Notes: generated from the letters alone by a model not told the origin. 17,423 nt of DNA from Lachnoclostridium sp. UBA2905 (GCA_002349525.1 DEDL01000035.1:104511-121933); one strand, 5' to 3'; positions 1 to 8,015 are shown, counted from the first letter of the stretch. A program made the numbers and translations.

Positions 1-57
1 TCACTCCGCTCCGGTCGGCTCAAGGCACTCGTCCCATCTTCATTTCATCTATAATTC

Positions 58-86
58 TCGACAAAATTCACCTACTATGCTATATT
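58..86 (+). promoter_or_regulatory. Sigma-A-type promoter for the hybrid histidine kinase
   Basis: TCGACA (58-63) and TATATT (81-86) each match the -35 and -10 consensus at 5 of 6 positions and are separated by exactly 17 bp. A TG at 78-79 makes it an extended -10. Transcription would start near 93, leaving a leader of about 190 nt before the ribosome site at 271-280. I recognise no known riboswitch in that leader. A 42-codon GTG-started frame (92-220) runs through it but has no ribosome site. Assigned from sequence only. Confidence 0.5.
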
Positions 87-90
87 AATA

Positions 91-118
91 AGTGATTTGT
101 TATATTGATTTAATCACT
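91..118. repeat. Inverted repeat at the predicted transcription start
   Basis: AGTGATT (91-97) and AATCACT (112-118) are perfect 7-bp inverted arms 14 bp apart. They lie just downstream of the predicted -10, where a bound repressor would block transcription. No regulator is identified, and an RNA hairpin at the 5' end of the message is an alternative reading. Confidence 0.3.
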
Positions 119-270
119 ACGACACAAAAAATTAATTTATTATATCTAAACAGTTTATATGAGCAAGAAGAAAAACGGATTGCGAATATCATTGACTTTT
201 ATTTCGCTAGAACCAGGTAATTTTTCAATGAGATAAAAGAGTAAAAATTTAAACCTGACAATAAAGGCAT

Positions 271-350
271 AGGAGAGAGGATATATGACACATAGATCAG
301 ATAAAAGTGATAATCCGATGCAGAGAAAAACAGTTTATTGCATGGCCTAA
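271..350 (+). other. Ribosome site and ATG out of frame with the downstream kinase
   Basis: AGGAGAGAGG at 271-280 is correctly placed before ATG285. That frame reads about 21 codons (MTHRSDKSDN, then PMQRKTVYCMA) and stops at TAA 348-350. The basic stretch QRK would make a normal cytoplasmic lead-in to the first membrane segment of the kinase, which continues in another frame from about 338. This fits a single-base deletion around 335-345, or a sequencing error. Confidence 0.4.
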
Positions 351-2212
351 AAACAGAAGTTCTTCTTCTTGGTATTATTTTGGCTATAATTTTTGTGGTA
401 ATTATATATACATTTGCATTGCAAAGGTCATACACAAATATTGCACTTGAAACAGAAATAGCCCGTGATATTGCAAGCTCTGATGCTGTGCATAAGTTGG
501 TGAATGACAGACTTGACAGGGATGATTTTACCGAAATAACTAATGAGGCGGACATGACGTCGGATTTATATAAGGACATCTCCAATTATCTTAATAAAAT
601 ACGTACCCTTAATTCAATCAGATATATATATACTGCAACTAAAAATGAGGAGGGAAGGTTCGTTTATGTTGTGGATGGGCTGGACCCTGATGCAGATGAT
701 GTGCGCCATCCGGGAGATTATATTGAGGGAGAAATGATTCCTTATATTACAAGAGCATTTTCAGGTGAAACGGTATATTCACAGGATATAGTTGATACTA
801 CCTGGGGGCCTATATTTACTGCCTGCTATCCTATAACAAGCAGCGATGGCCATAATGAAATTGTCGGTGCCTTTTGTATTGAGATGGACATGCAGTCGGC
901 TTACGGAATGGTCGAAAGGACAAATAGAACATCTCTCTTACTTGGAGGTATTGCAGGATGTATACTGATGTTTTTGTGTGCGTTGGGTCATTTTACATAC
1001 AAAAAGCAAAAAGAAGTGGAATTTGAAAAGAATCGTATACTAAAAGAGGCGGCAGAGGCAGCAGATGTGGCGAACAAAGCCAAATCGACTTTTTTATTTA
1101 ACATGTCCCATGATATCAGAACCCCTATGAATGCGGTAATTGGATATGCAGAACTGTCAGAAAAGCACTTAGATGAACCGAAGATTTTGAAGGAATATAT
1201 CGATAAGATAATTTTGTGTGGACAGAGGATGCTTGGACTTATTGATAATATACTCGAGCTTGCACGCATTGAAAATGATAATACTTGTTTGGAAGAGACA
1301 GTAATAGATGTTTCCAAATCATTTGATAATGTTGTGGATATGTTCCATGAAAATCTTGCAGTAAAGCACCTGCATCTGGTTGTTAATAAGGATATTAAAT
1401 ATCCTTACGTGTATATGGACGAATCAAGAGTTTCTGAAATTGCCATAAATATTTTAAGTAATGCAATAAAATATACAGGTGAAGGCGGTACGATTACGAA
1501 ATCACTTACCCAGTACCCTGGTGAAAAAGATGGCTGGTGTTTATTAGAAATAATTATAGCGGATACGGGTATAGGCATGTCAGAGGAGTTTAAGGAACAC
1601 ATATTTGAATCATTTTCACGTGAACGTACTTCTACAGAAAGTGGTGTAGAAGGAAGTGGTCTTGGAATGGGAATTGTGAAGAAGCTTGTGGATATCATGG
1701 AGGGTTCCATAGAGATTGAGAGTAAGCTTGGTGAAGGTTCCAGGTTTATTGTCAAGATTCCTACAAGAATTGCAAATGAAGAGGATATGAAACCAAAACG
1801 TGCAAGGAACAAGGTGGACAGATCCTCACTTTGCGGTAAGAGAATTCTTCTGGCAGAAGACAATGATCTTAATGCGGAAATTGCTATAGAGCTTCTAAGG
1901 GAGGAAGGTCTTATCATTGAAAGAGCTGATAATGGTGTTACCTGTATTGACATGCTTAAAAAGGCATCAGTGGATTATTACAGCATGATTCTCATGGATA
2001 TACAGATGCCGGATCTTGATGGATATGGTGCAACAGTCAGAATACGTAATCTGCCGGATGTGAAAAAATCCCAGATTCCTATTGTTGCCATGACTGCCAA
2101 CGCATTTGCAGAAGATAGAAAGAAGGCATTAGACAGTGGTATGAATGAACATGTTGCAAAGCCAATTGATATGAATATATTGATACCTGTAATTTTGAAA
2201 TATGTAAACTGA
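338..2212 (+). CDS. Hybrid sensor histidine kinase with C-terminal receiver domain
   Basis: A membrane sensor kinase that should autophosphorylate and pass phosphate to its own receiver, then probably to a separate partner. Seen in order: membrane segment (about residues 8-27), an extracytoplasmic sensor of about 170 residues that resembles Cache/PAS-like folds, a second membrane segment (about 199-221), and a helical linker. The H-box follows (FNMSHDIRTPMNAVIG, His258), then the N-box (NILSNAIKYTG), G1 (ADTGIGM) and G2 (GSGLGMG). The receiver (about 500-622) has acidic residues E507-D508, phosphoacceptor Asp554 in MDIQMPD, and the lysine of AKPID. The only in-frame start is TTG338, with a poor ribosome site. 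A strong AGGAGAGAGG (271-280) with ATG285 opens a different frame that stops at 348, so a 1-nt deletion near the start is likely. No regulator or output gene is adjacent, so the target is unknown. Confidence 0.85.
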   Translation: MHGLKTEVLLLGIILAIIFVVIIYTFALQRSYTNIALETEIARDIASSDAVHKLVNDRLDRDDFTEITNEADMTSDLYKDISNYLNKIRTLNSIRYIYTATKNEEGRFVYVVDGLDPDADDVRHPGDYIEGEMIPYITRAFSGETVYSQDIVDTTWGPIFTACYPITSSDGHNEIVGAFCIEMDMQSAYGMVERTNRTSLLLGGIAGCILMFLCALGHFTYKKQKEVEFEKNRILKEAAEAADVANKAKSTFLFNMSHDIRTPMNAVIGYAELSEKHLDEPKILKEYIDKIILCGQRMLGLIDNILELARIENDNTCLEETVIDVSKSFDNVVDMFHENLAVKHLHLVVNKDIKYPYVYMDESRVSEIAINILSNAIKYTGEGGTITKSLTQYPGEKDGWCLLEIIIADTGIGMSEEFKEHIFESFSRERTSTESGVEGSGLGMGIVKKLVDIMEGSIEIESKLGEGSRFIVKIPTRIANEEDMKPKRARNKVDRSSLCGKRILLAEDNDLNAEIAIELLREEGLIIERADNGVTCIDMLKKASVDYYSMILMDIQMPDLDGYGATVRIRNLPDVKKSQIPIVAMTANAFAEDRKKALDSGMNEHVAKPIDMNILIPVILKYVN

Positions 2213-2450
2213 TGTAGTGCAACCAAGCACCAAATCTAACGTGCGTTCGGTTTGAAAAGGGGAAGAAATGAGATTATGAAAAATGATTGCGATACAAGAT
2301 TTAAGGTGTCAGGCAGGGGTGAAACTCTATCTGCAAGATATATCCTCTCAGGAACAGATAAAATAGGAAGTTGTTCCCAGTGATACTTACAGATAATGGT
2401 CGATGCTTTAAGAAACAGATGAAAAAATATAAAATACACTTAAAACAACG
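2213..2450. other. Intergenic gap without a convincing gene
   Basis: This gap follows the hybrid kinase. It holds a 35-codon frame at 2276-2383 (starts MKNDCDTRFK, ends IGSCSQ) with a purine-rich stretch AAGGGG about 13 nt upstream. I cannot tell a real small peptide from chance here. No known RNA motif is recognised. Confidence 0.3.
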
Positions 2451-2495
2451 AAAAACAGCCATTTCTTTTATACATTGAAATGACTGTTTTTTAAT
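2451..2495 (+). terminator. Rho-independent terminator
   Basis: AAAACAGCCATTTC pairs with GAAATGACTGTTTT through one internal C/A mismatch, with a short AT-rich loop and a run of T residues at the end. It lies between the hybrid kinase and the next operon, separating them transcriptionally. Confidence 0.7.
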
Positions 2496-2610
2496 TTAGC
2501 GCTGTGTTTTTATCCCGCTTTCTGTTCGTAAGTGGTCAACAAATGGTCGTGAAAAGCACTGAAAAGACAAGCTGCCATGGCACGATAATTTTTTGTCTGC
2601 TGTTTTTACT

Positions 2611-2640
2611 TTGTTCAATGTTTTTTTAATCTTTTATAGT
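2611..2640 (+). promoter_or_regulatory. Probable promoter of the two-component operon
   Basis: TTGTTC (2611-2616) and TATAGT (2635-2640) are 18 bp apart. An overlapping TATAAT at 2640-2645 is an alternative -10 but lacks a good -35. Farther upstream, TGGTC occurs at 2533 and again at 2544. This 11-bp periodicity would suit an OmpR-family dimer, but it differs from the repeat upstream of the VTC gene. Confidence 0.4.
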
Positions 2641-2667
2641 ATAATTAAAATAATCGGAGGTGTATTT

Positions 2668-3351
2668 ATGAGACTTTTACTCGTTGAGGATGAAAAAAGA
2701 ATGGCGCAAGCTCTGTGTGAAATTTTGCGGCTTGAAAAATACGAGGTTGACCATTTCGATAACGGGCTTAACGGCTTGGCGGCAATCGAAAGCGGTATTT
2801 ACGATATTGCAATTCTTGACGTTATGCTTCCCGATATGAACGGCTTTGAAATTGCAAAGCAAGCTCGCATTAAGGGAATTGTTACGCCTATATTGATGCT
2901 GACCGCAAAATCGGAGCTTGACGATAAGGTTATAGGTCTTGACAGCGGTGCCGATGATTATTTGACAAAGCCCTTTATGACAAAGGAGCTTCTTGCCCGA
3001 CTTCGTGCGCTCGGCAGAAGGACTCTCGGCAAAGCCGACGGGATATTATCCTTTGGCGATATTACACTTGATATAAATACGCTTACCTTAACCTGTATTA
3101 CTAACTCTCAGAGCGTCAGGCTCAGCGAAAAGGAATATCATATACTTGAATATTTAATTGCAAACAGCGGTCAGATATTGACCCGTGAGCAGCTGGCAAT
3201 GAAAATTTGGGGATTTGACAGTGACTCGGAATACAATAATGTCGAAGTGTATATGTCTTTCACCCGTAAGAAGCTTGCGTTTGTGGAAGCGAAAACCGAG
3301 ATCAAGGCGGTGCGTGGAATCGGATATGAAATGAGGTTCGAAAATGTTTAA
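2668..3351 (+). CDS. OmpR/PhoB-family response regulator
   Basis: A cytoplasmic DNA-binding regulator of 227 residues, the usual length for the family. The N-terminal receiver has the acidic pair in VEDE (residues 6-9), phosphoacceptor Asp51 in ILDVMLPD, the switch threonine at about 79 (MLTAKS) and Lys101 in YLTKPF. The C-terminal winged helix (about 128-225) shows the typical LSEKEYHILEYL, ILTREQL and AVRGIGYEM motifs. ATG2668 is chosen because GGAGGT precedes it and the protein then starts directly at the first receiver strand (MRLLLVEDE). An in-frame GTG at 2593 would add a nonsensical hydrophobic tail. Its stop overlaps the start of the kinase gene. The 11-bp direct repeats upstream of 4704 are its most plausible target. 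Confidence 0.92.
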   Translation: MRLLLVEDEKRMAQALCEILRLEKYEVDHFDNGLNGLAAIESGIYDIAILDVMLPDMNGFEIAKQARIKGIVTPILMLTAKSELDDKVIGLDSGADDYLTKPFMTKELLARLRALGRRTLGKADGILSFGDITLDINTLTLTCITNSQSVRLSEKEYHILEYLIANSGQILTREQLAMKIWGFDSDSEYNNVEVYMSFTRKKLAFVEAKTEIKAVRGIGYEMRFENV

Positions 3352-4594
3352 GAAATCAAGAAGAAAAATCGTTGCAGCCATTATGTCCGTGCTTGTAACG
3401 CTGTGGGTTGGTACGCTCGGCGTTATTTATACATCAAGCTATTTTGAAATGTCAAAACAAAATCAAGAAATGTTGCATGCACACACTCAAATGTACACAC
3501 TTTCACAAAAGTTTGGGAAAAACACACCGCCCAAAAAGCCACGCCCTGATGACGATAGAGGCTTCAAGCACGATTTTGACCCGCAATCGCCAAAGTTTCA
3601 ATTATCCACTTTTTATACGGTGGCAGTATCTAATGATGGAGAAATTCTTGAAATAAAGAACGAGCAGCCGGCGGTACATTCAAATACCGATTTGGAAAAA
3701 TTGGCACAGGAATTAATCGGCGGAAATAAACAGTACGGCACAAACAAAAATCTTGCTTTTTATAAAGTCGATAAAGGCGGATACACGCTTGTAGCTTTTA
3801 TGGACAACACCGTTATCAATGAAAGTGCAATGACACTGTTCCGATATACTCTTATTTTCGGCGGAGTGGTGATCGTGTTGTTTTTCTTCCTGTCGCTGTT
3901 TTTAGCGAAAAAAATCGTAACTCCGTTGGAGGAAAGTTATCAGAAACAAAAGCAGTTTATTTCGGACGCGGGACATGAACTTAAAACACCCGTTTCAGTT
4001 GTCAGCGCCAACGCAGAGATTTTGTCCCGTGAAATAGGGGGTAATCAATGGCTTCAAAATATTCAGTATGAAAACGAGCGTATGGGAACGTTGGTTTGTC
4101 AGCTTCTTGACCTTGCAAAGACGGAGAATGTCACGCCTCAAACGGAGCGTATCGATTTCAGCCGTTTGGCAGTCAGCGAAGCTCTTGCGTTTGAGAGCAT
4201 TGCCTTTGAAAAAGGTTTTGTGCTAAATCAAAATATTGAAAACAGCATTTATGTTGACGGTAACGGCATCCAACTGAAGCAAATTATTTCCATATTGCTA
4301 GATAATGCTATTCGGCACAGTAAGGAAAGGGGCGAGGTTCGGCTGACCTTAATGAAGGAGCACGGCTTTGCCAAGCTGTCCGTAATCAACAAGGCGGATG
4401 AAATACCTGAAGAAGAACAAACAAAGATTTTTGAACGCTTTTACCGTGTGGATACCGCCCGTAACGGCGAGGATAAGCATTACGGTCTCGGACTTGCCAT
4501 TGCAAAGGCGATAGTAATAACTCATAAAGGTAAAATTTCAGTGCGATGTTATGACGGATTGGTTGAGTTTTCCGTCTTAATTCCATCCCTATAA
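3344..4594 (+). CDS. Sensor histidine kinase, partner of the upstream OmpR-type regulator
   Basis: A membrane histidine kinase of 416 residues. Membrane segment 1 is at about residues 8-30. An extracytoplasmic sensor of about 130 residues follows, unusually rich in Lys, Pro and Asp early on (NTPPKKPRPDDDRGF). Membrane segment 2 is at about 166-188. The H-box is FISDAGHELKTPVSVV with His211; there is no full HAMP domain between membrane and H-box. The N-box is ILLDNAIRHS, the F-box region FERFYRVD, and G2 HYGLGLAIAKAIV. The gene overlaps the regulator by 8 bp (ATG within its last codons), so the two are translationally coupled. The ligand cannot be read from the sequence. Confidence 0.92.
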   Translation: MFKKSRRKIVAAIMSVLVTLWVGTLGVIYTSSYFEMSKQNQEMLHAHTQMYTLSQKFGKNTPPKKPRPDDDRGFKHDFDPQSPKFQLSTFYTVAVSNDGEILEIKNEQPAVHSNTDLEKLAQELIGGNKQYGTNKNLAFYKVDKGGYTLVAFMDNTVINESAMTLFRYTLIFGGVVIVLFFFLSLFLAKKIVTPLEESYQKQKQFISDAGHELKTPVSVVSANAEILSREIGGNQWLQNIQYENERMGTLVCQLLDLAKTENVTPQTERIDFSRLAVSEALAFESIAFEKGFVLNQNIENSIYVDGNGIQLKQIISILLDNAIRHSKERGEVRLTLMKEHGFAKLSVINKADEIPEEEQTKIFERFYRVDTARNGEDKHYGLGLAIAKAIVITHKGKISVRCYDGLVEFSVLIPSL

Positions 4595-4613
4595 TTTATA
4601 AAATATTCATCAG

Positions 4614-4647
4614 CTTCAATAAAACTTCAATATTCCTCCTGTACAAT
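4614..4647 (+). promoter_or_regulatory. Activated promoter of the VTC-DUF4956-CotH operon with 11-bp direct repeats
   Basis: CTTCAAT occurs at 4614-4620 and 4625-4631, exactly 11 bp apart. This is the spacing used by OmpR/PhoB-type dimers. A -10 box TACAAT (4642-4647) follows 10 bp later, and there is no consensus -35. That is the layout of class II activated promoters, where the regulator stands in for the -35. The regulator encoded at 2668 is the obvious candidate. The -10 overlaps the left arm of the terminator listed next. Confidence 0.5.
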
Positions 4648-4677
4648 GATGTCATCAAAGTACAGGAGGTCTTTTTT
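4635..4677 (+). terminator. Intrinsic terminator between the kinase gene and the VTC gene
   Basis: CCTCCTGTAC (4635-4644) and GTACAGGAGG (4660-4669) are perfect 10-bp inverted arms, followed by a run of T (4672-4677). It ends the regulator-kinase transcript. A transcript starting from the nested -10 box (about position 4654) would lack the left arm and so escape termination. The right arm resembles a Shine-Dalgarno sequence but is too far from ATG4704 to serve as one. Confidence 0.75.
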
Positions 4678-4703
4678 AGGCCGAATGAGAAAGGAGAGCA
4701 AAA

Positions 4704-5375
4704 ATGAATTACCGACACGAATGGAAGCACGAAATCAGCTACGGCGATGTGCTTGTTCTTCGCAGGCGGTTATCCGTAATAATGAAACGGGACGAGCACG
4801 CCGTTGACGGCAGGTATTTTGTTCGCAGCTTGTATTTTGATAATGCGTCTGATAAGGCGTTGAGAGAAAAGCTTGAAGGCGTAAATATCCGTGAGAAGTT
4901 CCGTATACGCTGCTACAACAATGATATATCCTTTGTCTGTTTGGAGAAAAAAAGTAAGATAAACGGACTTTGCTCAAAAGAAAGCGTAAGCCTTTCGACA
5001 CAGCAGGCACAAGCGATTGCAAATGGAGATTACAGTAGGATAGCGGATAGCGAAGTACCGTTAATTCAAGAGCTGTACAGTAAGATGATAAGTCAGGGCT
5101 TGAGACCTAAAACCATTGTTGATTACGAAAGAGAGCCTTTTGTGTTCCGCCCCGGTAATGTCAGAGTAACGCTTGATTACAATATCAGAACGGGAATGAA
5201 TTGCACAGATTTCTTAAATCCCGATTGCGTTACAGTCCCCATAGTCAATGCGCCGATTATTCTTGAAGTTAAGTGGGATGAATATCTTCCCGACATTATC
5301 AGAGCCGCCGTTCAGCTTCCGAATTGCCGAACAGAAGCGTTTTCAAAATATGCCGTATGCAGAATTTACGGTTAA
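4704..5375 (+). CDS. VTC-domain protein (polyphosphate polymerase-like)
   Basis: A 223-residue VTC domain, the tunnel-fold phosphotransfer family that includes the catalytic core of eukaryotic Vtc4, which makes polyphosphate from ATP. Seen: YRHEWKHEIS (basic Lys8), RSLYFDN (41-47), basic strand KFRIRCYN (66-72), LEKKSKINGL (80-89, Lys82/83), RVTLDYN (154-160) and ILEVKWDEYLP (187-196, Glu188 and Lys190). These alternating Lys, Arg and Glu residues are typical of nucleotide- and polyphosphate-binding tunnel walls. There is no membrane segment. AAGGAGAG precedes ATG4704. It is first in an operon with DUF4956 and CotH genes, a recurrent neighbourhood in Clostridia. Polymerase activity is inferred from the family; the native substrate is unproven. 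Confidence 0.85.
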   Translation: MNYRHEWKHEISYGDVLVLRRRLSVIMKRDEHAVDGRYFVRSLYFDNASDKALREKLEGVNIREKFRIRCYNNDISFVCLEKKSKINGLCSKESVSLSTQQAQAIANGDYSRIADSEVPLIQELYSKMISQGLRPKTIVDYEREPFVFRPGNVRVTLDYNIRTGMNCTDFLNPDCVTVPIVNAPIILEVKWDEYLPDIIRAAVQLPNCRTEAFSKYAVCRIYG

Positions 5376-5405
5376 CAATTATTAAAATTTAAAGGAGTAT
5401 GTTTT

Positions 5406-6077
5406 ATGAGCTTTAATGACATTTTCAAATCAAAGTTTTTGGAGAATATAGAAAGCGTGAGTATTCTTGATATGGCAATAGCCTTAGCGCTTGCCTTCGG
5501 ATTAGGAATGTTTATTTTTCTTGTGTATAAAAAGACCTATCAGGGCGTTATGTATTCGTCAAGCTTCGGCACAACGCTTGTTGCCCTCACAATGATTACC
5601 ACCATGGTTATTTTGGCAGTAACATCTAATGTTGTGCTTTCTCTCGGTATGGTCGGTGCACTTTCCATTGTCCGTTTTCGTACCGCTATTAAAGAACCGC
5701 TTGACATTGCCTTTTTGTTTTGGTCAATCGCCGTCGGTATTGTGCTTGCGGCAGGAATGATTCCTCTTGCGGTTGCAGGAAGCGTTATTATAGGTATAAT
5801 TCTCCTCGTATTTGTAAATAAAAAATCGCATTGCAACCCTTATATCGTTGTTCTTTCCTGCACCGACAGTATTACCGAAAAGAAAGCGGTTGATTTTCTC
5901 AATGACAATGTTAAAAAATGCGTTGTTAAGAGTAAGACCGCAGCAAACGGCAGCGTTGAATTAAACCTTGAAATTCGTATGGCAAGCGACAACACCGATT
6001 TTATCAACAATTTAAGCACTATGCCCGGAGTGAACAGCGCAGCCCTTGTAAGCTACAACGGAGAGTACATGGGATAA
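5406..6077 (+). CDS. DUF4956 family membrane protein
   Basis: A 223-residue inner-membrane protein. Membrane segments appear at about residues 20-40, 54-75, 100-118 and 120-137. The signature stretch LGMVGALSIVRFRTAIKEP (about 80-98) is characteristic of DUF4956. A soluble C-terminal domain (about 143-223) follows, with a small alpha/beta pattern. The biochemical role of the family is not established. It lies 30 bp after the VTC gene with its own site AAAGGAGT and 12 bp before the CotH gene, so the three are almost certainly co-transcribed. A plausible role is to anchor or channel for the VTC protein, but that is inference. Confidence 0.85.
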   Translation: MSFNDIFKSKFLENIESVSILDMAIALALAFGLGMFIFLVYKKTYQGVMYSSSFGTTLVALTMITTMVILAVTSNVVLSLGMVGALSIVRFRTAIKEPLDIAFLFWSIAVGIVLAAGMIPLAVAGSVIIGIILLVFVNKKSHCNPYIVVLSCTDSITEKKAVDFLNDNVKKCVVKSKTAANGSVELNLEIRMASDNTDFINNLSTMPGVNSAALVSYNGEYMG

Positions 6078-6089
6078 GGAGGTGCTTTG

Positions 6090-8015
6090 ATGTCAACACA
6101 CAAAAGCTTTGATAAAATATGTTGTGTTGTTCTTGTGCTTGCACTTGCTTTGACCGTGCTTTTCATAAATGCGGAACAGTTCGGAGTTCAAAAGGCATCG
6201 ACCGTAATGGGCTACGAAAAAAAGCTGTTTGATACCTCGAAAGTCCATACAATAAATATTATTATGGATGATTGGGACGAGTTTACCGCCAACTGTAAAA
6301 GTGAAGAATATTACAGCTGTACCGTTGTAATCGATAACGAAGCATATAAAAATGTCGCAATTCGAGGAAAAGGCAATACTTCGTTAAGACAGGTAACCAA
6401 TGACCGATATAGCTATAAAATTGAATTTGACCACTATGACAGCATCAATACCTATTACGGACTTGATAAGCTTTGCTTGAATAATATCATACAGGACAAT
6501 ACCTATATGAAGGATTATTTGACTTACTGGATGATGAACGAAATCGGCGTTGCTTCTCCGCTTTGCAGTTATGCGTATATCACAGTAAACGGCGAGGATT
6601 GGGGTTTGTATCTTGCGATAGAGGGCGTGGAGGAGTCCTTTCTTCAGCGTAACTACGGCAAGGATTACGGCGAGCTTTACAAGCCTGACAGTATGGATAT
6701 GGGAGGCGGTCGCGGTAAAGGAGAAAAATTTGATAAGAATGAGTTTGTCGGCGATTCCGAATCAAACAGTAAAGCAAAAACAGACATTCAAACGCAAAAC
6801 GACAATAACTCCAATCAAAACAGACATCCGCAAATGCCGAACGGTAATGACAGCAATTTGGACAAGGGGCAGGCACCGAGAGATAATCCAAACGGCAGCC
6901 AAAATGAAATGCCTGACAATATAGGCGGTAAAGGTATGCAAAACGGCAGCGATGATGTCCTTTTGAAATATATCGATGACAATGCCGAAAGCTATTCAAA
7001 TATTTTTGAAAATGCAAAGACCGATATTACCGAAGCGGATAAGACTCGTTTGATAAATGCGCTTAAAAATCTTTCCGACGGAGAGGATTTGGAAAATACG
7101 GTTGATATTGAATCTGTAGTTCGATATTTTGTTGTTCACAACTTCGTTTTGAATTTCGACAGTTACACAGGCTCTATTATTCACAACTACTATCTTTACG
7201 AAAAAGACGGACAAATGCAGATGATACCGTGGGATTATAACCTTGCCTTCGGCGGCTTTAAGTCAATGGGAGATGCGACAACCCTTGTGAATTATCCGAT
7301 TGACTCTCCCGTATCGGGCGGAGACGTGTCCGACAGACCTATGCTTGCTTGGATATTTAGCAATGATGAATATACCGGGCTTTATCATAAGTATTTTTCC
7401 GAGTTTATTACAAGCTATTTTGACAGCGGATTTTTTACAAAGATGATTGACAGCGTTGAAAAAATGATTTCTCCGTATGTTGAAAAGGATTCCACCAAAT
7501 TCTGTACTTACGAGGAATTTGAAAACGGCGTTGCAACGCTCAGAGAGTTATGTTTGCTTCGTGCCGAGAGCATCAGCGGTCAGCTCGACGGTACAATAGG
7601 CTCAACCTCCGATACTCAAAACAGCGAAAGCTTGATTGATGCCGACGATTTGCAGATAAGCGATATGGGCTCAATGAATAATACGATGGGCGATAACAAG
7701 AATAAGGAAAACGGTAATATGAGCAAACAGCAACCGGAAAATCAAGATAGCAGTTCAGAGGGCAATTCGTCCGATAGCTTCGGCGGAGCCGACAAGAATT
7801 TTTCAAACAGCGAGACACTGCCGCAGGCTCCGCAGAAAGACGGACAGAACACTCAAAAATCCGACGCCGACGGCTTTGCCGACAACAAGAAAAAATCGCA
7901 ACCGAATGAACAAAGCAGCATATCTGCTTCCTCATATATAACCGTCGGAGCAAGCGTATTTGTTCTTGTTTTGGGACTTGCGTTTGCTGTGCTTTTCAAA
8001 AGGAGAAAGCGATAA
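6090..8015 (+). CDS. CotH kinase family protein, membrane-anchored
   Basis: An exported CotH-type protein; Bacillus subtilis CotH is an atypical protein kinase that phosphorylates spore-coat proteins. An N-terminal membrane or signal segment is at about residues 10-28. The CotH core has AIRGKGNTS (Arg92 region), YKIEFD with Lys110, a LNNIIQDNTYMKDYL region, WGLYLAIEGVEE, ELYKPDS and the catalytic-type IPWDYNLAFGG with Asp382. An Asn/Gln/Gly-rich insert of about 85 residues (about 201-287) splits the core. A Ser/Asn/Gln-rich linker (about 500-613) leads to a C-terminal membrane segment and the tail KRRKR. The core therefore lies outside the membrane. ATG6090 is preferred over TTG6087 because AAGGAGGTG ends 5 nt before it. 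Third gene of the VTC-DUF4956 operon; the substrate is unknown. Confidence 0.88.
   Translation: MSTHKSFDKICCVVLVLALALTVLFINAEQFGVQKASTVMGYEKKLFDTSKVHTINIIMDDWDEFTANCKSEEYYSCTVVIDNEAYKNVAIRGKGNTSLRQVTNDRYSYKIEFDHYDSINTYYGLDKLCLNNIIQDNTYMKDYLTYWMMNEIGVASPLCSYAYITVNGEDWGLYLAIEGVEESFLQRNYGKDYGELYKPDSMDMGGGRGKGEKFDKNEFVGDSESNSKAKTDIQTQNDNNSNQNRHPQMPNGNDSNLDKGQAPRDNPNGSQNEMPDNIGGKGMQNGSDDVLLKYIDDNAESYSNIFENAKTDITEADKTRLINALKNLSDGEDLENTVDIESVVRYFVVHNFVLNFDSYTGSIIHNYYLYEKDGQMQMIPWDYNLAFGGFKSMGDATTLVNYPIDSPVSGGDVSDRPMLAWIFSNDEYTGLYHKYFSEFITSYFDSGFFTKMIDSVEKMISPYVEKDSTKFCTYEEFENGVATLRELCLLRAESISGQLDGTIGSTSDTQNSESLIDADDLQISDMGSMNNTMGDNKNKENGNMSKQQPENQDSSSEGNSSDSFGGADKNFSNSETLPQAPQKDGQNTQKSDADGFADNKKKSQPNEQSSISASSYITVGASVFVLVLGLAFAVLFKRRKR

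Noticed and set aside
1..50. GC-rich sequence at the left edge, possible gene end or repeat
   Set aside because: It stands out against the AT-rich surroundings, but at a window edge I cannot define its limits or match it to any element.
92..220. 42-codon frame ending KRIANIIDFYFARTR
   Set aside because: The only start is a GTG at the predicted transcription start without a ribosome site. Its end looks somewhat protein-like, but nothing supports expression.
1405..1953. 182-codon open frame on the minus strand
   Set aside because: It is antisense to the ATPase and receiver domains of the hybrid kinase, which carry intact motifs. The antisense product is Ser/Ile-rich without recognisable features.
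2593..2667. Longer start for the response regulator
   Set aside because: It would place promoter and ribosome-site DNA inside the coding region and add a hydrophobic tail unlike OmpR-family regulators. ATG2668 has GGAGGT in place.
6580..7017. 145-codon minus-strand frame within the CotH gene
   Set aside because: It is a shadow of the low-complexity CotH insert. It is rich in Tyr, Cys, His and Arg and has no ribosome site.
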